Of a stretch of DNA of 34,376 nucleotides, positions 9,001-16,729 are shown piece after piece. Within the stretch, counting starts at the first letter, position 1; the number at the start of each line of letters is the position of its first letter. The stretch is from Flavobacterium bizetiae (GTDB lineage Bacteria > Bacteroidota > Bacteroidia > Flavobacteriales > Flavobacteriaceae), in NCBI RefSeq assembly GCF_902804475.1, contig NZ_CADCSU010000102.1, forward strand, positions 1 to 34,376, in the 5' to 3' direction. Both the position numbers and the translations under genes were made by a program. The notes below the pieces were generated by a model. That model saw only the letters and a program-made list of their open reading frames with translations. It ran no database searches and was not told where the DNA came from.

Positions 9001-10818
9001 GTTAACAGCCATATTTCCAATATTCCATATCCCGGTACCTGAATCATAGGTTCCTGTACTTTCTGTCTTAGTAACCAAAGTGTAACCTGACGGCAAAGCA
9101 TCCGTTACGGTAACATTACGGTCTTCGTTTGGTCCATGATTTTTGGCTGTTACTGTAAATATAACCTGATTAGTAGCTGGTCCGTTTGCTACTGTTTTTT
9201 CGACTTCACGATCGCCACAAACTGCTACATAAATAGCTGCCGATTTTCCGGTAACCCCACAATCACGTGTTCCTGTAATCGAATAGTTTCCTGTTTTTAA
9301 CGGAACTATTGACTGACCCGTTGCTCCTGGTATAAGAGCTCCGTCAAAATACCATTGATAAGGTTCTAGCCCCGGATCAGCTGTTATAATATTAATAGCA
9401 CATCCATTGCTGTCTTTTGTAACTTGTGGTAAATCCGGTGTTTCATTAAAAGAAGAAAAGAATCCCGACATTGAGAATCCCCCTCCCTGCTGAACAACTC
9501 CTACGTTCATTCTCGCTGCAGAAGTAATCGTGATATTTGGAGGATTACCTATATGCGTGTTTTCAAAACGAATTAGATATACTCCGGTTGTACCCAACTG
9601 AAAACGATTAATACCTGTAGTAGTTTCAATATTATTCCCATTTACAAAAACAGGAGCTGTTGCAGACTCTACTAATACAAATCCAAAATAAGGTAACACT
9701 TGTTGTATATACCCTTTAAACTGACTTGTGGAAGTCCATTTTGATCCTGAACATCCTCCTACCGGAAGAACTGTAGCGATATCAACTTCGCAAGATTGAG
9801 CCGTTCCGGAATAAACCGCAATAGGCTTATTTGATTCTATTATTGATGACGAATAACGAGTATTTGCATCACCATGATGAATAGATTTATGGTCACCTGC
9901 AAGTGCAAGCGTAATAGGAGTTGTCCCAATAATATTTCCGTTTTCGTCGTAATTTTTTATTGTAATATTAGTACCAGATTCTGTTGCGATAATGGTAGAC
10001 TGTTCAGGCAAATTAGTTCCTGTTCCCGCTGTACCGCTACCTCTTACTACTATGTATCGATTTCCTAAAATACTTACCGGAGCCATTTGGTCTACTGCAC
10101 CATCACCACATCCTCCGGGAGCATCTGTATAAGCCCCCGTATTGGCTACAACCGGTTTATCTGATTCTAATAAATCTCCTGTGTTTATAGGTTGAAATAA
10201 GTAACTTTGGCCTTTATTTAATAAAACAAGATTTGTTCCATTTAGCTTTACTTGTGTAGCATCATCAATTGCCATTACAGCATAAACGGGTCTGCCTGCA
10301 GCACCGTTGAATCCCTGAATTCCTGAAAAATCAGTTCTGTAATATCCTAATCTAAAAGAAGTTCCTCTTCCTTCATTACCAAAACTCACCAGAGAAGCAT
10401 TTCCCTTTATGGTTCCCCCATTAGTATCTCCTCCACTGCCATTAGCCTGATCTGAAGCCACATTTCTAAGGTTTACAGACACTTTTCCGCCTGTACTTTC
10501 TACTATTAAACCTCTGTCATCCTCAATTGTATTAACAGGATTGTTTTGTAAAGTCCAGGGCTGTCCTACGAAACGATATACATCTGGCGCTGCCGATGTT
10601 ACCGTGCGCGTGGCAAGAAATGTTCCGTCACTTTTCTTTAAAGTCACTGTGACTGCTGTAGCCGACTCAGTAGTAAGAACGATCTCATTGGCATCACTCC
10701 AATATTGCCATGGAGAGGGCGCTATGTAATGACTCGTAGCATACTGGGCATTTGCTTTAAATGCCAAAAAAAGAAACAAAACTAAAAACAATAGTTTTTT
10801 AAGTAATTTTTTTTTCAT
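3064..10818 (-). CDS. Giant repeat-containing surface adhesin with T9SS type B sorting domain
   Basis: This is a 2584-residue exported protein. The ATG at 10818 is preferred over a TTG three codons upstream because it gives a standard lysine-rich signal peptide ending AFKANAQ. In order, I read: an IgGFc-binding-like N-terminal region (about 25-455); a short PKD/Ig-like segment; a DUF11-type domain (about 545-655); a related beta-sandwich (about 655-765); one divergent and then thirteen near-identical 95-residue Ig/cadherin-like repeats (about 770-2100); three more DUF11/DUF7507-like sandwiches; and a C-terminal domain with SPNGD and YNRWG motifs. The last is the gliding-associated (CHU_C, type B) sorting domain that sends proteins through T9SS. 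By family knowledge such proteins are surface-attached or released adhesins. The adjacent PorP/SprF and OmpA genes are probably its export and anchoring partners. The ligand is unknown. Confidence 0.92.
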   Translation of the reverse strand: MKKKLLKKLLFLVLFLFLAFKANAQYATSHYIAPSPWQYWSDANEIVLTTESATAVTVTLKKSDGTFLATRTVTSAAPDVYRFVGQPWTLQNNPVNTIEDDRGLIVESTGGKVSVNLRNVASDQANGSGGDTNGGTIKGNASLVSFGNEGRGTSFRLGYYRTDFSGIQGFNGAAGRPVYAVMAIDDATQVKLNGTNLVLLNKGQSYLFQPINTGDLLESDKPVVANTGAYTDAPGGCGDGAVDQMAPVSILGNRYIVVRGSGTAGTGTNLPEQSTIIATESGTNITIKNYDENGNIIGTTPITLALAGDHKSIHHGDANTRYSSSIIESNKPIAVYSGTAQSCEVDIATVLPVGGCSGSKWTSTSQFKGYIQQVLPYFGFVLVESATAPVFVNGNNIETTTGINRFQLGTTGVYLIRFENTHIGNPPNITITSAARMNVGVVQQGGGFSMSGFFSSFNETPDLPQVTKDSNGCAINIITADPGLEPYQWYFDGALIPGATGQSIVPLKTGNYSITGTRDCGVTGKSAAIYVAVCGDREVEKTVANGPATNQVIFTVTAKNHGPNEDRNVTVTDALPSGYTLVTKTESTGTYDSGTGIWNIGNMAVNATATLTITATVINAGAVTNTATITGDNLDNTVTNDSDTATPLAKLELVKTARTGVFNSAGDVITYDLVVTNAGKVPVRNIFITDANADSGSISPASVAVLLPGASASFTATHTVTQADLIAEKVVNSAKADGVDGSNNPVSDTSGTDIDNDTPTETVTKSVIVAGNDTVNNINGRIGKNDAINIFANDNINGTVVAPADVTVTVKAPGVPTGLTLNANGNVDVAAGTAAGTYTFDYTICEVGIPLNCDDAKVTIVVTTINADNDTPDPINGKTGGTIPTVFGNDTLDGAAFLPADVTLTTSTTLPTGLTLNSDGTITVAANTAPGTHVISYTICQKANPLICDDATTTVIVTTINADNDTPDPINGTTGGTIPTVFGNDTLDGAAFLPTDVTLTTSTTLPTGLTLNPNGTITVAANTAPGTHVVNYTICQKANPLICDDATTTVIVTTINADNDTPDPINGTTGGTIPTVFGNDTLDGAAFLPADVTLTTSTTLPTGLTLNSDGTITVAANTAPGTHVISYTICQKANPLICDDATTTVIVTTINADNDTPDPINGTTGGTIPTVFGNDTLDGAAFLPTDVTLTTSTTLPTGLTLNSDGTITVAANTAPGTHVVNYTICQKANPLICDDATTTVIVTTINADNDTPDPINGTTGGTIPTVFGNDTLDGAAFLPADVTLTTSTTLPTGLTLNSNGTITVAANTAPGTHVISYTICQKANPLICDDATTTVIVTTINADNDTPDPINGTTGGTIPTVFGNDTLDGAAFLPTDVTLTTSTTLPTGLTLNSYGTITVAANTAPGTHLINYTICQKANPLICDDATTTVIVTTINADNDTPDPINGTTGGTIPTVFGNDTLDGIAFVPADVTLTTSTTLPTGLTLNTDGTITVAANTAPGTHVINYTICQKANPLICDDANTTVIVTTINADNDTPDPINGTTGGTIPTVFGNDTLDGATFLPADVTLTTSTTLPTGLTLNSNGTTTVAANTAPGTHVINYTICQKANPLICDDANTTVIVTTINADNDTPDPINGKTGGTIPTVFGNDTLDGAAFLPADVTLTTSTTLPTGLTLNSDGTITVAANTAPGTHVINYTICQKANPLICDDATTTVVITTINADNDTPDPINGTTGGTIPTVFGNDTLDGATFLPADVTLTTSTTLPTGLTLNTDGTITVAANTAPGTHVINYTICQKANPLICDDATTTVIVTTINADNDTPDPINGTTSGTIPTVFGNDTLDGAAFLPTDVTLTTSTTLPTGLTLNSDGTITVAANTAPGTHLINYTICQKANPLICDDATTTVIVTTINADNDTPDPINGTTGGTIPTVFGNETLDGIAFVPADVTLTTSTTLPTGLTLNTDGTITVAANTAPGTHVISYTICQKANPLICDDANTTVIVTTINADNDTPDPINGTTGGTIPTVFGNDTLDGVAFSPADVTLTTSTTLPTGLTLNQDGTITIAANTAPGTHVINYTICQKANPLICDDATIEVVVQVPSVEVIKKGTFNDANGDGFAQKGETITYNFSVVNTGTMQLTNVVVTDPMVTVTGGPIAVLNVGAKDDTTFSATYTITQADVDAGSINNQALVTASPIVGTPISNLSDSNDPALPGKNDPTITKLSQNPGLKLLKQGIFEDANHDGSVSEGDRINYVFRVINTGNVTIKDIVVSDPMVTVSGGPISLEPQAFDATTFKASYVLTQSDIDLGAVYNLALVTGNDPNGVSIDNDSEDVAPLTPKDKFYEPACPTCTVTTLEQKSGIALIKTAVFNDENNNGNAEAGETITYRFVITNTGNVRLSNITITDPLPGIVMTGGPISLAPGESDSATFKGTYALKQSDINSGKVSNQAFVTGQNPLGVIVNDASDDTDNSGNNPTVLAIQGCVIKIFNAMSPNGDAKNERFYIQGLECYPDNRVEIYNRWGVLVFERENYNNEERAFRGISEGRTTVKQSDGLPVGTYYYILKYKDSDSNAHQEAGYLYLSK
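4519..8223 (-). repeat. Thirteen in-frame tandem 285-bp repeats inside the adhesin gene
   Basis: The unit is 285 bp and encodes 95 residues that begin NADNDTPDPING and end near CDDATTTVIVTTI. Thirteen copies run without gaps; equivalent bases recur at 4619, 4904, 5189 and so on to 8039. Copies differ at few places (ADV/TDV, VISY/VVNY/VINY/LINY, NSDG/NTDG/NSNG). Those differences are themselves periodic: units around 4904-5470 match those around 6329-6895, which is 5 units or 1425 bp apart, and a 2-unit (570 bp) period links the units near 6899-7440 to those near 7469-8010. A divergent related unit (about 8224-8510) precedes the array in the protein. Such arrays change length by recombination and are prone to assembly collapse. 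Confidence 0.93.
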
Positions 10819-10852
10819 AGTTAACAATTGAATTATATTCTGATTTAAACAC

Positions 10853-10926
10853 CCAGAATAAGCCCTTTAAAAGATGAAGTGTTTGGGGTTACTTTTTTCT
10901 TTTAAAGGTGATCGTACTTATTCTGG
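10853..10926. repeat. Long interrupted inverted repeat upstream of the adhesin operon
   Basis: Two 10-bp blocks are paired. 10853-10862 pairs with 10917-10926, and 10864-10873 pairs with 10899-10908, both perfectly. They enclose a 25-nt loop, and the right arm has an 8-nt bulge. The element ends about 35 nt before the adhesin ATG, so it lies in the 5' leader or promoter of the operon. It could be an operator or a leader RNA hairpin. No good TAnnTTTG promoter was found in the roughly 300-bp gap on either strand. Confidence 0.5.
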
Positions 10927-11127
10927 TAACTACTGTAATAATTGATCTCTTGTCATTAGTATTTCTACTGATAAACAAGCACTTGATGATTATAGTAATT
11001 TGAGTGCGAATTTCTTTATTCTCATTTTAAAGACGTGTAGAGAATCTATACTCCTGATGTAGAATTAATTCTACAAAAAAGCGCTACATTTTTAACAGTA
11101 ATGTTTCGTAATATTGGAGGTCGCATT

Positions 11128-14100
11128 TTGAGCACTCTAAAAGCCTTATTCTTAAAAAAAATACCACCATAACGATTAGACATTTTATTCCTTTTATAGT
11201 TTGTTTCCTGGCATTATCTCCGGCCAATTCCCTTTTTTCTCAAGTAGAAAACAAGAACTATACGCTTGTTTGGCATTCTGCAGATAATAACATTCTTCCG
11301 CAAAATAGTGTCAAGTCAATCATTAAAGACATTAACGGATTTGTATGGCTGGCCACAGAAAACGGTTTGGTTCGCTACGATGGTAATCAGTTTAAAATTT
11401 TCAACATCGAAAATATGGCAGGAATGACCACTAACCGAATGGCCGTTTTTCGCGGAAATGCTTCAAAAGACAAGATTTATTTGCTGAATGATCTTGCCGA
11501 ATATATTCTGATAAAAAACAATAAAGCTTCAATAATTCCAAAAAACAAAGTTCCTGAACAATTTAAAATCAGTAATAATTTATACAAAAACAGACGTTTT
11601 TATAACAATAAAATTTACAGAACCGACAATCAGTATTATTCGATTTCAAGCAAACATATTGATCTTTGCGACAACGAAAACAAGGTATTATGGCAGATAC
11701 GATACGATTACAATGAAAACCAAAAATTCTTCATCATAAATAATATTCTTTATAACTATGATGGAGAGAAGTTTATAAAATTTGAAAACGGAAAGATTCA
11801 TCATATCAAAATAGATGGTCTTACCGGAAACAACTTTTCAATAATTGTAAATAATGTTTCGCAGCAAACTTTTTTTATTGTTGTAGGAAACTTTTATATG
11901 CTTGAAAAAAAATCAGGCAAATTTAGATTGAAGCTGCTACTTGAAAATTATGATCTTTCAAAAAGTAATATTGTATCTGCTTATTATGATCCTGAAGATG
12001 ATATTTTTTATATCGGAAGCAGTACAAACGGATTGCTTGTTGTAAAGAAAAAGCTTTTTAAAACCATTTCCGGCAACAAAACAGATGGCGTTTATTATGC
12101 ACAAATACCCTATGGAACGAATAAATTTCTAGCCACATCTGGCGAAGTTTTTACTACTGATGGTTTGCCAGCTAATTTTCTATTTAAATCTAATAATGAT
12201 AATTACAGCCTTATGACGGATCGAAATGGAAACATCTGGACCAAGGAAAATAATATCGTTTACTGTTTTCACAAAAAAAGCAACTTTATTACCTATAACA
12301 AATGGGCTTTTCAGGACAGGGTTACGCAGATTTTTGAAATGAAAGAAGGAAAAATACTCGTTGGTATGAGTGTTGGAGGCTCTCCAAACGGAAAAATATT
12401 TACGCTGGAAGGTACAGAAGATAGATTACGTTTTGAATTTTATATGAATATACATTTTAATGTAACCTATATGGTTCAGACAGCAAACAATGTTATCTGG
12501 ACAGGATCTCACTTAGGATTTCATAAAATTTATTTTAAAGAAAAAAAGATTGAAAACATACCCAGAATACAAAAAACGTATGTGAGAAGTATTTACATTG
12601 ATAATTCGCATAACATTTGGATTACATCTTATGATACAGGCTTTTATCTCTATAATCAGATTACTAAAAAAACAACCCATTTTCCGGTAGACAAAAACAA
12701 ATACCTGCTTTCGTCCCATTGTATTATAGAAGATCCCAATGGTTTTTTCTGGATCACTTCAAACAAAGGTCTTTTTCAGGTTTCTAAAAAAGACCTGCTG
12801 GATTATGCTAACAAAAAAACGAAAAGTGTTTACTATCATTATTATGATAAAGCCGATGGTTTTGGTACCAATGAATTTAATGGAGGTTGCCAGCCGTGTG
12901 GTCTTTTATTAGAGAACAATCATGTCACATTTCCTTCTATGAAAGGGATCGTTGTTTTTGATTCTGAAAAAATAAAAAGACTGCTGCCTAAAGGAAATAT
13001 TTATTTCGAACAAGCTGAAGTGAATAATAAATATTCACCTATTATTAATGACACACTATTTTTAAAACATGATTTTGAGCGCCTTAGGCTTTTTATAAAC
13101 AGTCCCTATTTTGGTAATTCTAATAATTTAAATATAGAAACCAAAGTCGAGGGTCCTATAAATCAGAAATGGGAACAATTAATAGACAATAATATTTCGT
13201 TTACAACCTTACCTCCCGGAACTTATTATTTAAGTGCCAGAAAAATGACCGGCCATAATTCAGAATATCAGCACAAAACACTGATTATCATTATATCTCC
13301 GGCTTTTTATCAAACCGTTTGGTTTCACATAGTGTTGATTCTTTTAATAATTACAGGATTGTATTATCTGGTAAAAATGAGATTAAAATATATTCGCGTA
13401 AAGAATATCCTTTTGGAGAAAAAAATAGCAGAGCAAACCTCTCAGCTCCGAAATACCATTAGTACATTAAAAGACACTACTGCAAATTTGAGCAAACAAA
13501 TCGTAGACCATAAAAAACTTATTGGTATCATTACACACGACATTAAAAGCCCTTTGCGCTTTTTGGCGATGACTGCAAAACATATTTATCAAAATCCAAA
13601 TGATCCTGATGCGGTTAGTGACGGCATAAAATCACTACACACTTCTTCATCGCAGTTGTATAATTTTGTAGGGAATATTCTGGAGTATACTAAAGTTTCC
13701 AGACAAGATAACCTATCGAGTTCGTATTGTTTACATACTCTGGTCGAAGAAAAAATTACAATTTTCTCGAATATTGCATTCTCTAAAAAAATTATTATCT
13801 ACAATCTTATTAGTGTGAGCCATATTGTAAATAACAACAGATTATTATTTTCCATTATCATTCATAACCTGCTAGATAATGCCATAAAAAATACTACTTC
13901 GGGAAAAATTATATTGAGTTCCGGTATAAGAGAGAACAAAGTATATTTTGAAATAGAAGATTCAGGAGCCGGAATGTCAGCAGAATTAGTACATCTTTAT
14001 AATAACAAAAAAATACAATTTAGGACTGAAAAAGATGAAAAAGCCGGAATGGGACTTCAGATTATTACAGAACTTCTGGAGATCATGAAAGGTAAAATGA

Positions 14101-14168
14101 AGATCGAAAGCAGTGCTGTTTTTGGTACAAAAATTACAATTATATTTTCAAACCCAAAAACGAACTAA
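11128..14168 (+). CDS. Two-component sensor histidine kinase with periplasmic Reg_prop beta-propeller (5' end frame-broken)
   Basis: The body is open in one frame from 11112 to the stop at 14168. It encodes a signal-peptide-like stretch (HFIPFIVCFLALSPANSLFSQ, from 11181), then propeller repeats beginning DINGFVWLATENGLVRYDG, a Y_Y_Y-type domain, one membrane helix (about 13311-13375), a coiled-coil linker and a kinase core. The H-box THDIKSPL has its phospho-accepting His at 13536. The N-box is HNLLDNA, and the glycine boxes are DSGAGM and KAGMGL. The TTG at 11367 is too late, since it cuts off the signal peptide and the first propeller motif. A TTG at 11128, preceded by GGAGG, or an ATG at 11101 lie in another frame and join the body by a -1 shift at the A8 run 11154-11161. 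The output is probably through the convergent response regulator. The ligand is unknown. Confidence 0.82.
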
Positions 14169-14797
14169 TTTTTGTAGATCTTTAAAATTTCGACTAAACG
14201 AACTACATTATTAATACCCAGTTTTTCAAAAATTCTATTTTTAAAAGTACTCACCGTTGTCATTTGAATATTTAATTTATTCGAAATTTCAAGATTTCCT
14301 TCTCCGCTAACCAAAAGTTCAGCAACTTCAATTTCTCTGTCAGAAAGACTTTCAAGTGGGTTTATTGGAGTTTTGTATAAAGCATTTTCCAGGATTTTTT
14401 CCTTAACAGCATCACTAATATACTTTCCTGTTTCAATAATAGACCGTACTGCTTTTACAATCTCTACATCGCTGCTGTCTTTATTCAAATAGCCATTCGC
14501 TCCCGCGTGAATATAACGCAGGGCATATTGTGTTTCGTCATAAGCAGAAAACATCAGGATCAGCAAATTCGGATAATTTTGCCTTATTTTTTCAATCATT
14601 TTGGTGCTGTTTCCACCAGGAAGATTGATATCCAGAAAAATCAAATCCTGCTTTTCGCGTAATTTACTAATCACCTGATCAAAACTATCACAATGGGTGA
14701 TATTTATCCTCTGGAAAGCATCTTTTAATATCAAAGAAACTCCATGTCGCACAACGCTATGGTCGTCTGCAAGTAGTATATTATATTGTTTTTTCAT
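14165..14797 (-). CDS. LuxR/NarL-family response regulator
   Basis: This 210-residue cytoplasmic regulator has a receiver domain at about 4-120. The acidic pair is D11/D12, the phospho-accepting Asp is D56 (LIFLDINLPGG), the switch Ser is S84 and the conserved Lys is K106. A C-terminal LuxR-type helix-turn-helix covers about 145-205 (LSDREIEVAELLVSG, then NRIFEKLGINN). Its gene ends overlapping the end of the sensor kinase by 4 bases on the opposite strand. This kinase has no receiver of its own, so the pairing is likely, but it is inferred from position. Convergent layout means the two are not co-transcribed. Targets cannot be read from the sequence; the neighbouring adhesin operon is one candidate. 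Confidence 0.92.
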   Translation of the reverse strand: MKKQYNILLADDHSVVRHGVSLILKDAFQRINITHCDSFDQVISKLREKQDLIFLDINLPGGNSTKMIEKIRQNYPNLLILMFSAYDETQYALRYIHAGANGYLNKDSSDVEIVKAVRSIIETGKYISDAVKEKILENALYKTPINPLESLSDREIEVAELLVSGEGNLEISNKLNIQMTTVSTFKNRIFEKLGINNVVRLVEILKIYKN

Positions 14798-15023
14798 GGG
14801 GAATTTTACAAGTCAAAAATACGTTTTTTCGATGAACTAAAAGCAATTTTTCAAAATCAATAAAACTAAACTACAAACAAATCGACTAAATAAGTCTTTT
14901 TAATAGTAATATAAGACAAAATATTATGATTTTATGCGAGTATACATCAATATTCACCCAACAGAAGTTGTTAACGTTTTGCAAAACCAGTAAAAGTTAT
15001 TTTTAAAGCACTATTTTTATAAA

Positions 15024-15440
15024 ATGAAATTAGAAAAACCTACCACTATCCTAAAGTATCTAAAGCAGTTTTTGCTGCTGGTGGGTTTGATCTACGCTTT
15101 CTCTAATTGTCATATCAAAAAATCAGTTTTGCATTTTGCCGGAATTGAATCTGTAGTACTTTCTCAAAAAAGCCTGACTCAATTGCCCATTCAGGGATCT
15201 TGTACGGTAAATATTCTCAACAAGAATCTCACATCAAAAAAAACAATTGCTGCAACGCAAATACCTTCATTACATAAATTAAAATGCTTTAATTTTCAAA
15301 CCAAAGAAAACAAAGACTTTAAGACATTATGTGTGAACTCTGCTTTCGAATTCAATAAAAGTTCGGCAAGCTTTCCTCCTATATTTATAGTATTTAAAAA
15401 TCTAAAGATTGCTCCGCGAGTGGTTTCGTATACCACTTAA
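15024..15440 (+). CDS. Small exported or membrane-anchored cysteine-containing protein, function unknown
   Basis: This 138-residue protein is not recognised. A charged N-terminus is followed by one hydrophobic segment at about 14-27 (FLLLVGLIYAFS). Cys29 comes right after it, which might be a weak lipidation site (FSNC) but does not fit the lipobox well. Further cysteines are C60, C88 and C103. The segment after the helix is rich in Ser, Lys and Asn and looks extracytoplasmic. The gene ends 35 nt before the DoxD-DoxA fusion on the same strand, so they are probably co-transcribed. The four cysteines beside a thiosulfate-oxidation-type enzyme make a role in sulfur or thiol chemistry conceivable, but nothing in the sequence proves it. 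The 226-nt gap before it shows nothing I can identify. Confidence 0.6.
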   Translation: MKLEKPTTILKYLKQFLLLVGLIYAFSNCHIKKSVLHFAGIESVVLSQKSLTQLPIQGSCTVNILNKNLTSKKTIAATQIPSLHKLKCFNFQTKENKDFKTLCVNSAFEFNKSSASFPPIFIVFKNLKIAPRVVSYTT

Positions 15441-15475
15441 ATCAATTTTTTACTTTTTAAATTTTATAAAATATC

Positions 15476-16480
15476 ATGCAACATCAAAAAACTTTTGACG
15501 TGAACGTTATCGTTCCGTTGGCTCTGCGTTTAGTAGTGGGCTGGACCTACTTTTCGGCCTTTTGGAGGCGACTTATACTCGAAAACAAACTCATTCCCGA
15601 AGAAGCGGGATATATAGGAGAAAAATTCAATCACTTTTTACCTAACGCTCTTGGCATAAAACCCGTTATAGAATATTTGGTTACCCATCCTGATGCTTTA
15701 TGGATCAATATGGTTGCTTTTACAATTATCGAAGGTATTGTAGGTTTGGCACTAATGTTAGGCCTTTTTACACGATTGATGAGTATTGGCGTTTTCTTAT
15801 TGGCATTAGGGATTTTATTGGCTTCCGGCTGGATCGGAACGACTTGCCTTGACGAATGGCAAATAGGAATTTTAGGCCTTGCCTCAGGCTTTACTTTGTT
15901 TTTAACCGGAAGCAATTACCTTTCACTTGACGGTTATTTTACATCCAAAAAATCACGTTTTACCCAGACAAAATGGTTTCGATTTTTAGGCTCAGGAGAA
16001 TTGAATCTGAGATCTCATAAACCGCTGCTTTTAGTAATTGTGTTCTCTATTTTTGGACTTACTTTATTCACCAACCAATATTTTCATGGCGGGGTTTACG
16101 GAACATTACATAACAAATCTGTAAAACCAAAACTTGAAATCAGCAACTTAAAAATTGATCGTAACGAAGTAACTTTCGATGTTTATCGCGTAGAAGGAGT
16201 TGATGTTTATGGCTCGTTTTTAATTGGGATTTCGCTTAAAAATGAATCAGGAAAACAGCTTTTACAGTTGGATGGAAATGATCTTGCCCAACTATCTCCT
16301 CAAACAATATCCAATCACTATGTAGCAAAAATAAAACCCGGTAAACATAGTTTAGTCATTCCGTTGGGCGCAAAAGCCACTATCAAAATTCCGATCGACA
16401 ATAAATGGGATTTTCAAAAAAGTGCTTATACACTTATGTTAACAGACATCAGCGGCACAACCTGGACAGCAGGTTTCTAA
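15476..16480 (+). CDS. DoxD-DoxA fusion, thiosulfate:quinone oxidoreductase-like membrane protein
   Basis: This 334-residue protein has two parts. Residues about 10-175 form a DoxX/DoxD-type integral-membrane domain, with hydrophobic helices near 10-30, 75-97, 100-117 and 125-145 and the sequence GTTCLDEWQIG between them. After another hydrophobic helix (about 182-200), residues about 215-334 form a beta-rich soluble domain like DoxA, ending DISGTTWTAGF. In Acidianus, DoxD and DoxA are separate subunits of thiosulfate:quinone oxidoreductase, which oxidises thiosulfate to tetrathionate and reduces quinone. Fused versions occur in Bacteroidota. Activity here is inferred, because DoxX-family proteins have other roles. 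It follows the small cysteine-containing gene and ends at a strong terminator. Confidence 0.85.
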   Translation: MQHQKTFDVNVIVPLALRLVVGWTYFSAFWRRLILENKLIPEEAGYIGEKFNHFLPNALGIKPVIEYLVTHPDALWINMVAFTIIEGIVGLALMLGLFTRLMSIGVFLLALGILLASGWIGTTCLDEWQIGILGLASGFTLFLTGSNYLSLDGYFTSKKSRFTQTKWFRFLGSGELNLRSHKPLLLVIVFSIFGLTLFTNQYFHGGVYGTLHNKSVKPKLEISNLKIDRNEVTFDVYRVEGVDVYGSFLIGISLKNESGKQLLQLDGNDLAQLSPQTISNHYVAKIKPGKHSLVIPLGAKATIKIPIDNKWDFQKSAYTLMLTDISGTTWTAGF

Positions 16481-16485
16481 TTTTA

Positions 16486-16522
16486 AAAAAGCGGGAAGAT
16501 AAAAACTTCCCGCTTTTTTATT
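16486..16522 (+). terminator. Rho-independent terminator after DoxD-DoxA fusion
   Basis: 16486-16498 and 16506-16518 form a perfect 13-bp stem with a GC-rich core (GCGGGAAG) and a 7-nt loop, followed by T-rich sequence. It starts 5 nt after the stop codon and separates this unit from the polyketide operon. Confidence 0.88.
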
Positions 16523-16729
16523 TTAGGATTATAATAAACTAAAAATTCGAAACAAATAAAGCTGTAATTTTATAAAGAACCCGTGAAATTATGTAATTAA
16601 TAATTTAACAACTTTTCGACCTTTGTTGTAAACAATCTCGTCAGGAACAGATTTATCGTTGCAAATTTTAAGCAATTTTAATATAAAAATGTATTAAATA
16701 TTTGAGATATAATAGCTAAATTGCTTAGT

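Noticed and set aside
11367..14168. TTG at 11367 as the true start of the sensor kinase
   Set aside because: The same frame upstream encodes a signal-peptide-like stretch and the first propeller motif (GFVWLATENGL), so this start would remove needed parts.
15631..15915. Minus-strand 94-codon open frame inside the DoxD-DoxA gene
   Set aside because: Antisense shadow of a clear membrane-protein gene, with no recognisable domain.
16560..16729. Promoter for the polyketide operon (AATATTTG, GACCTTTG)
   Set aside because: Each differs from TAnnTTTG in the key first bases and neither has a TTG at the right distance.
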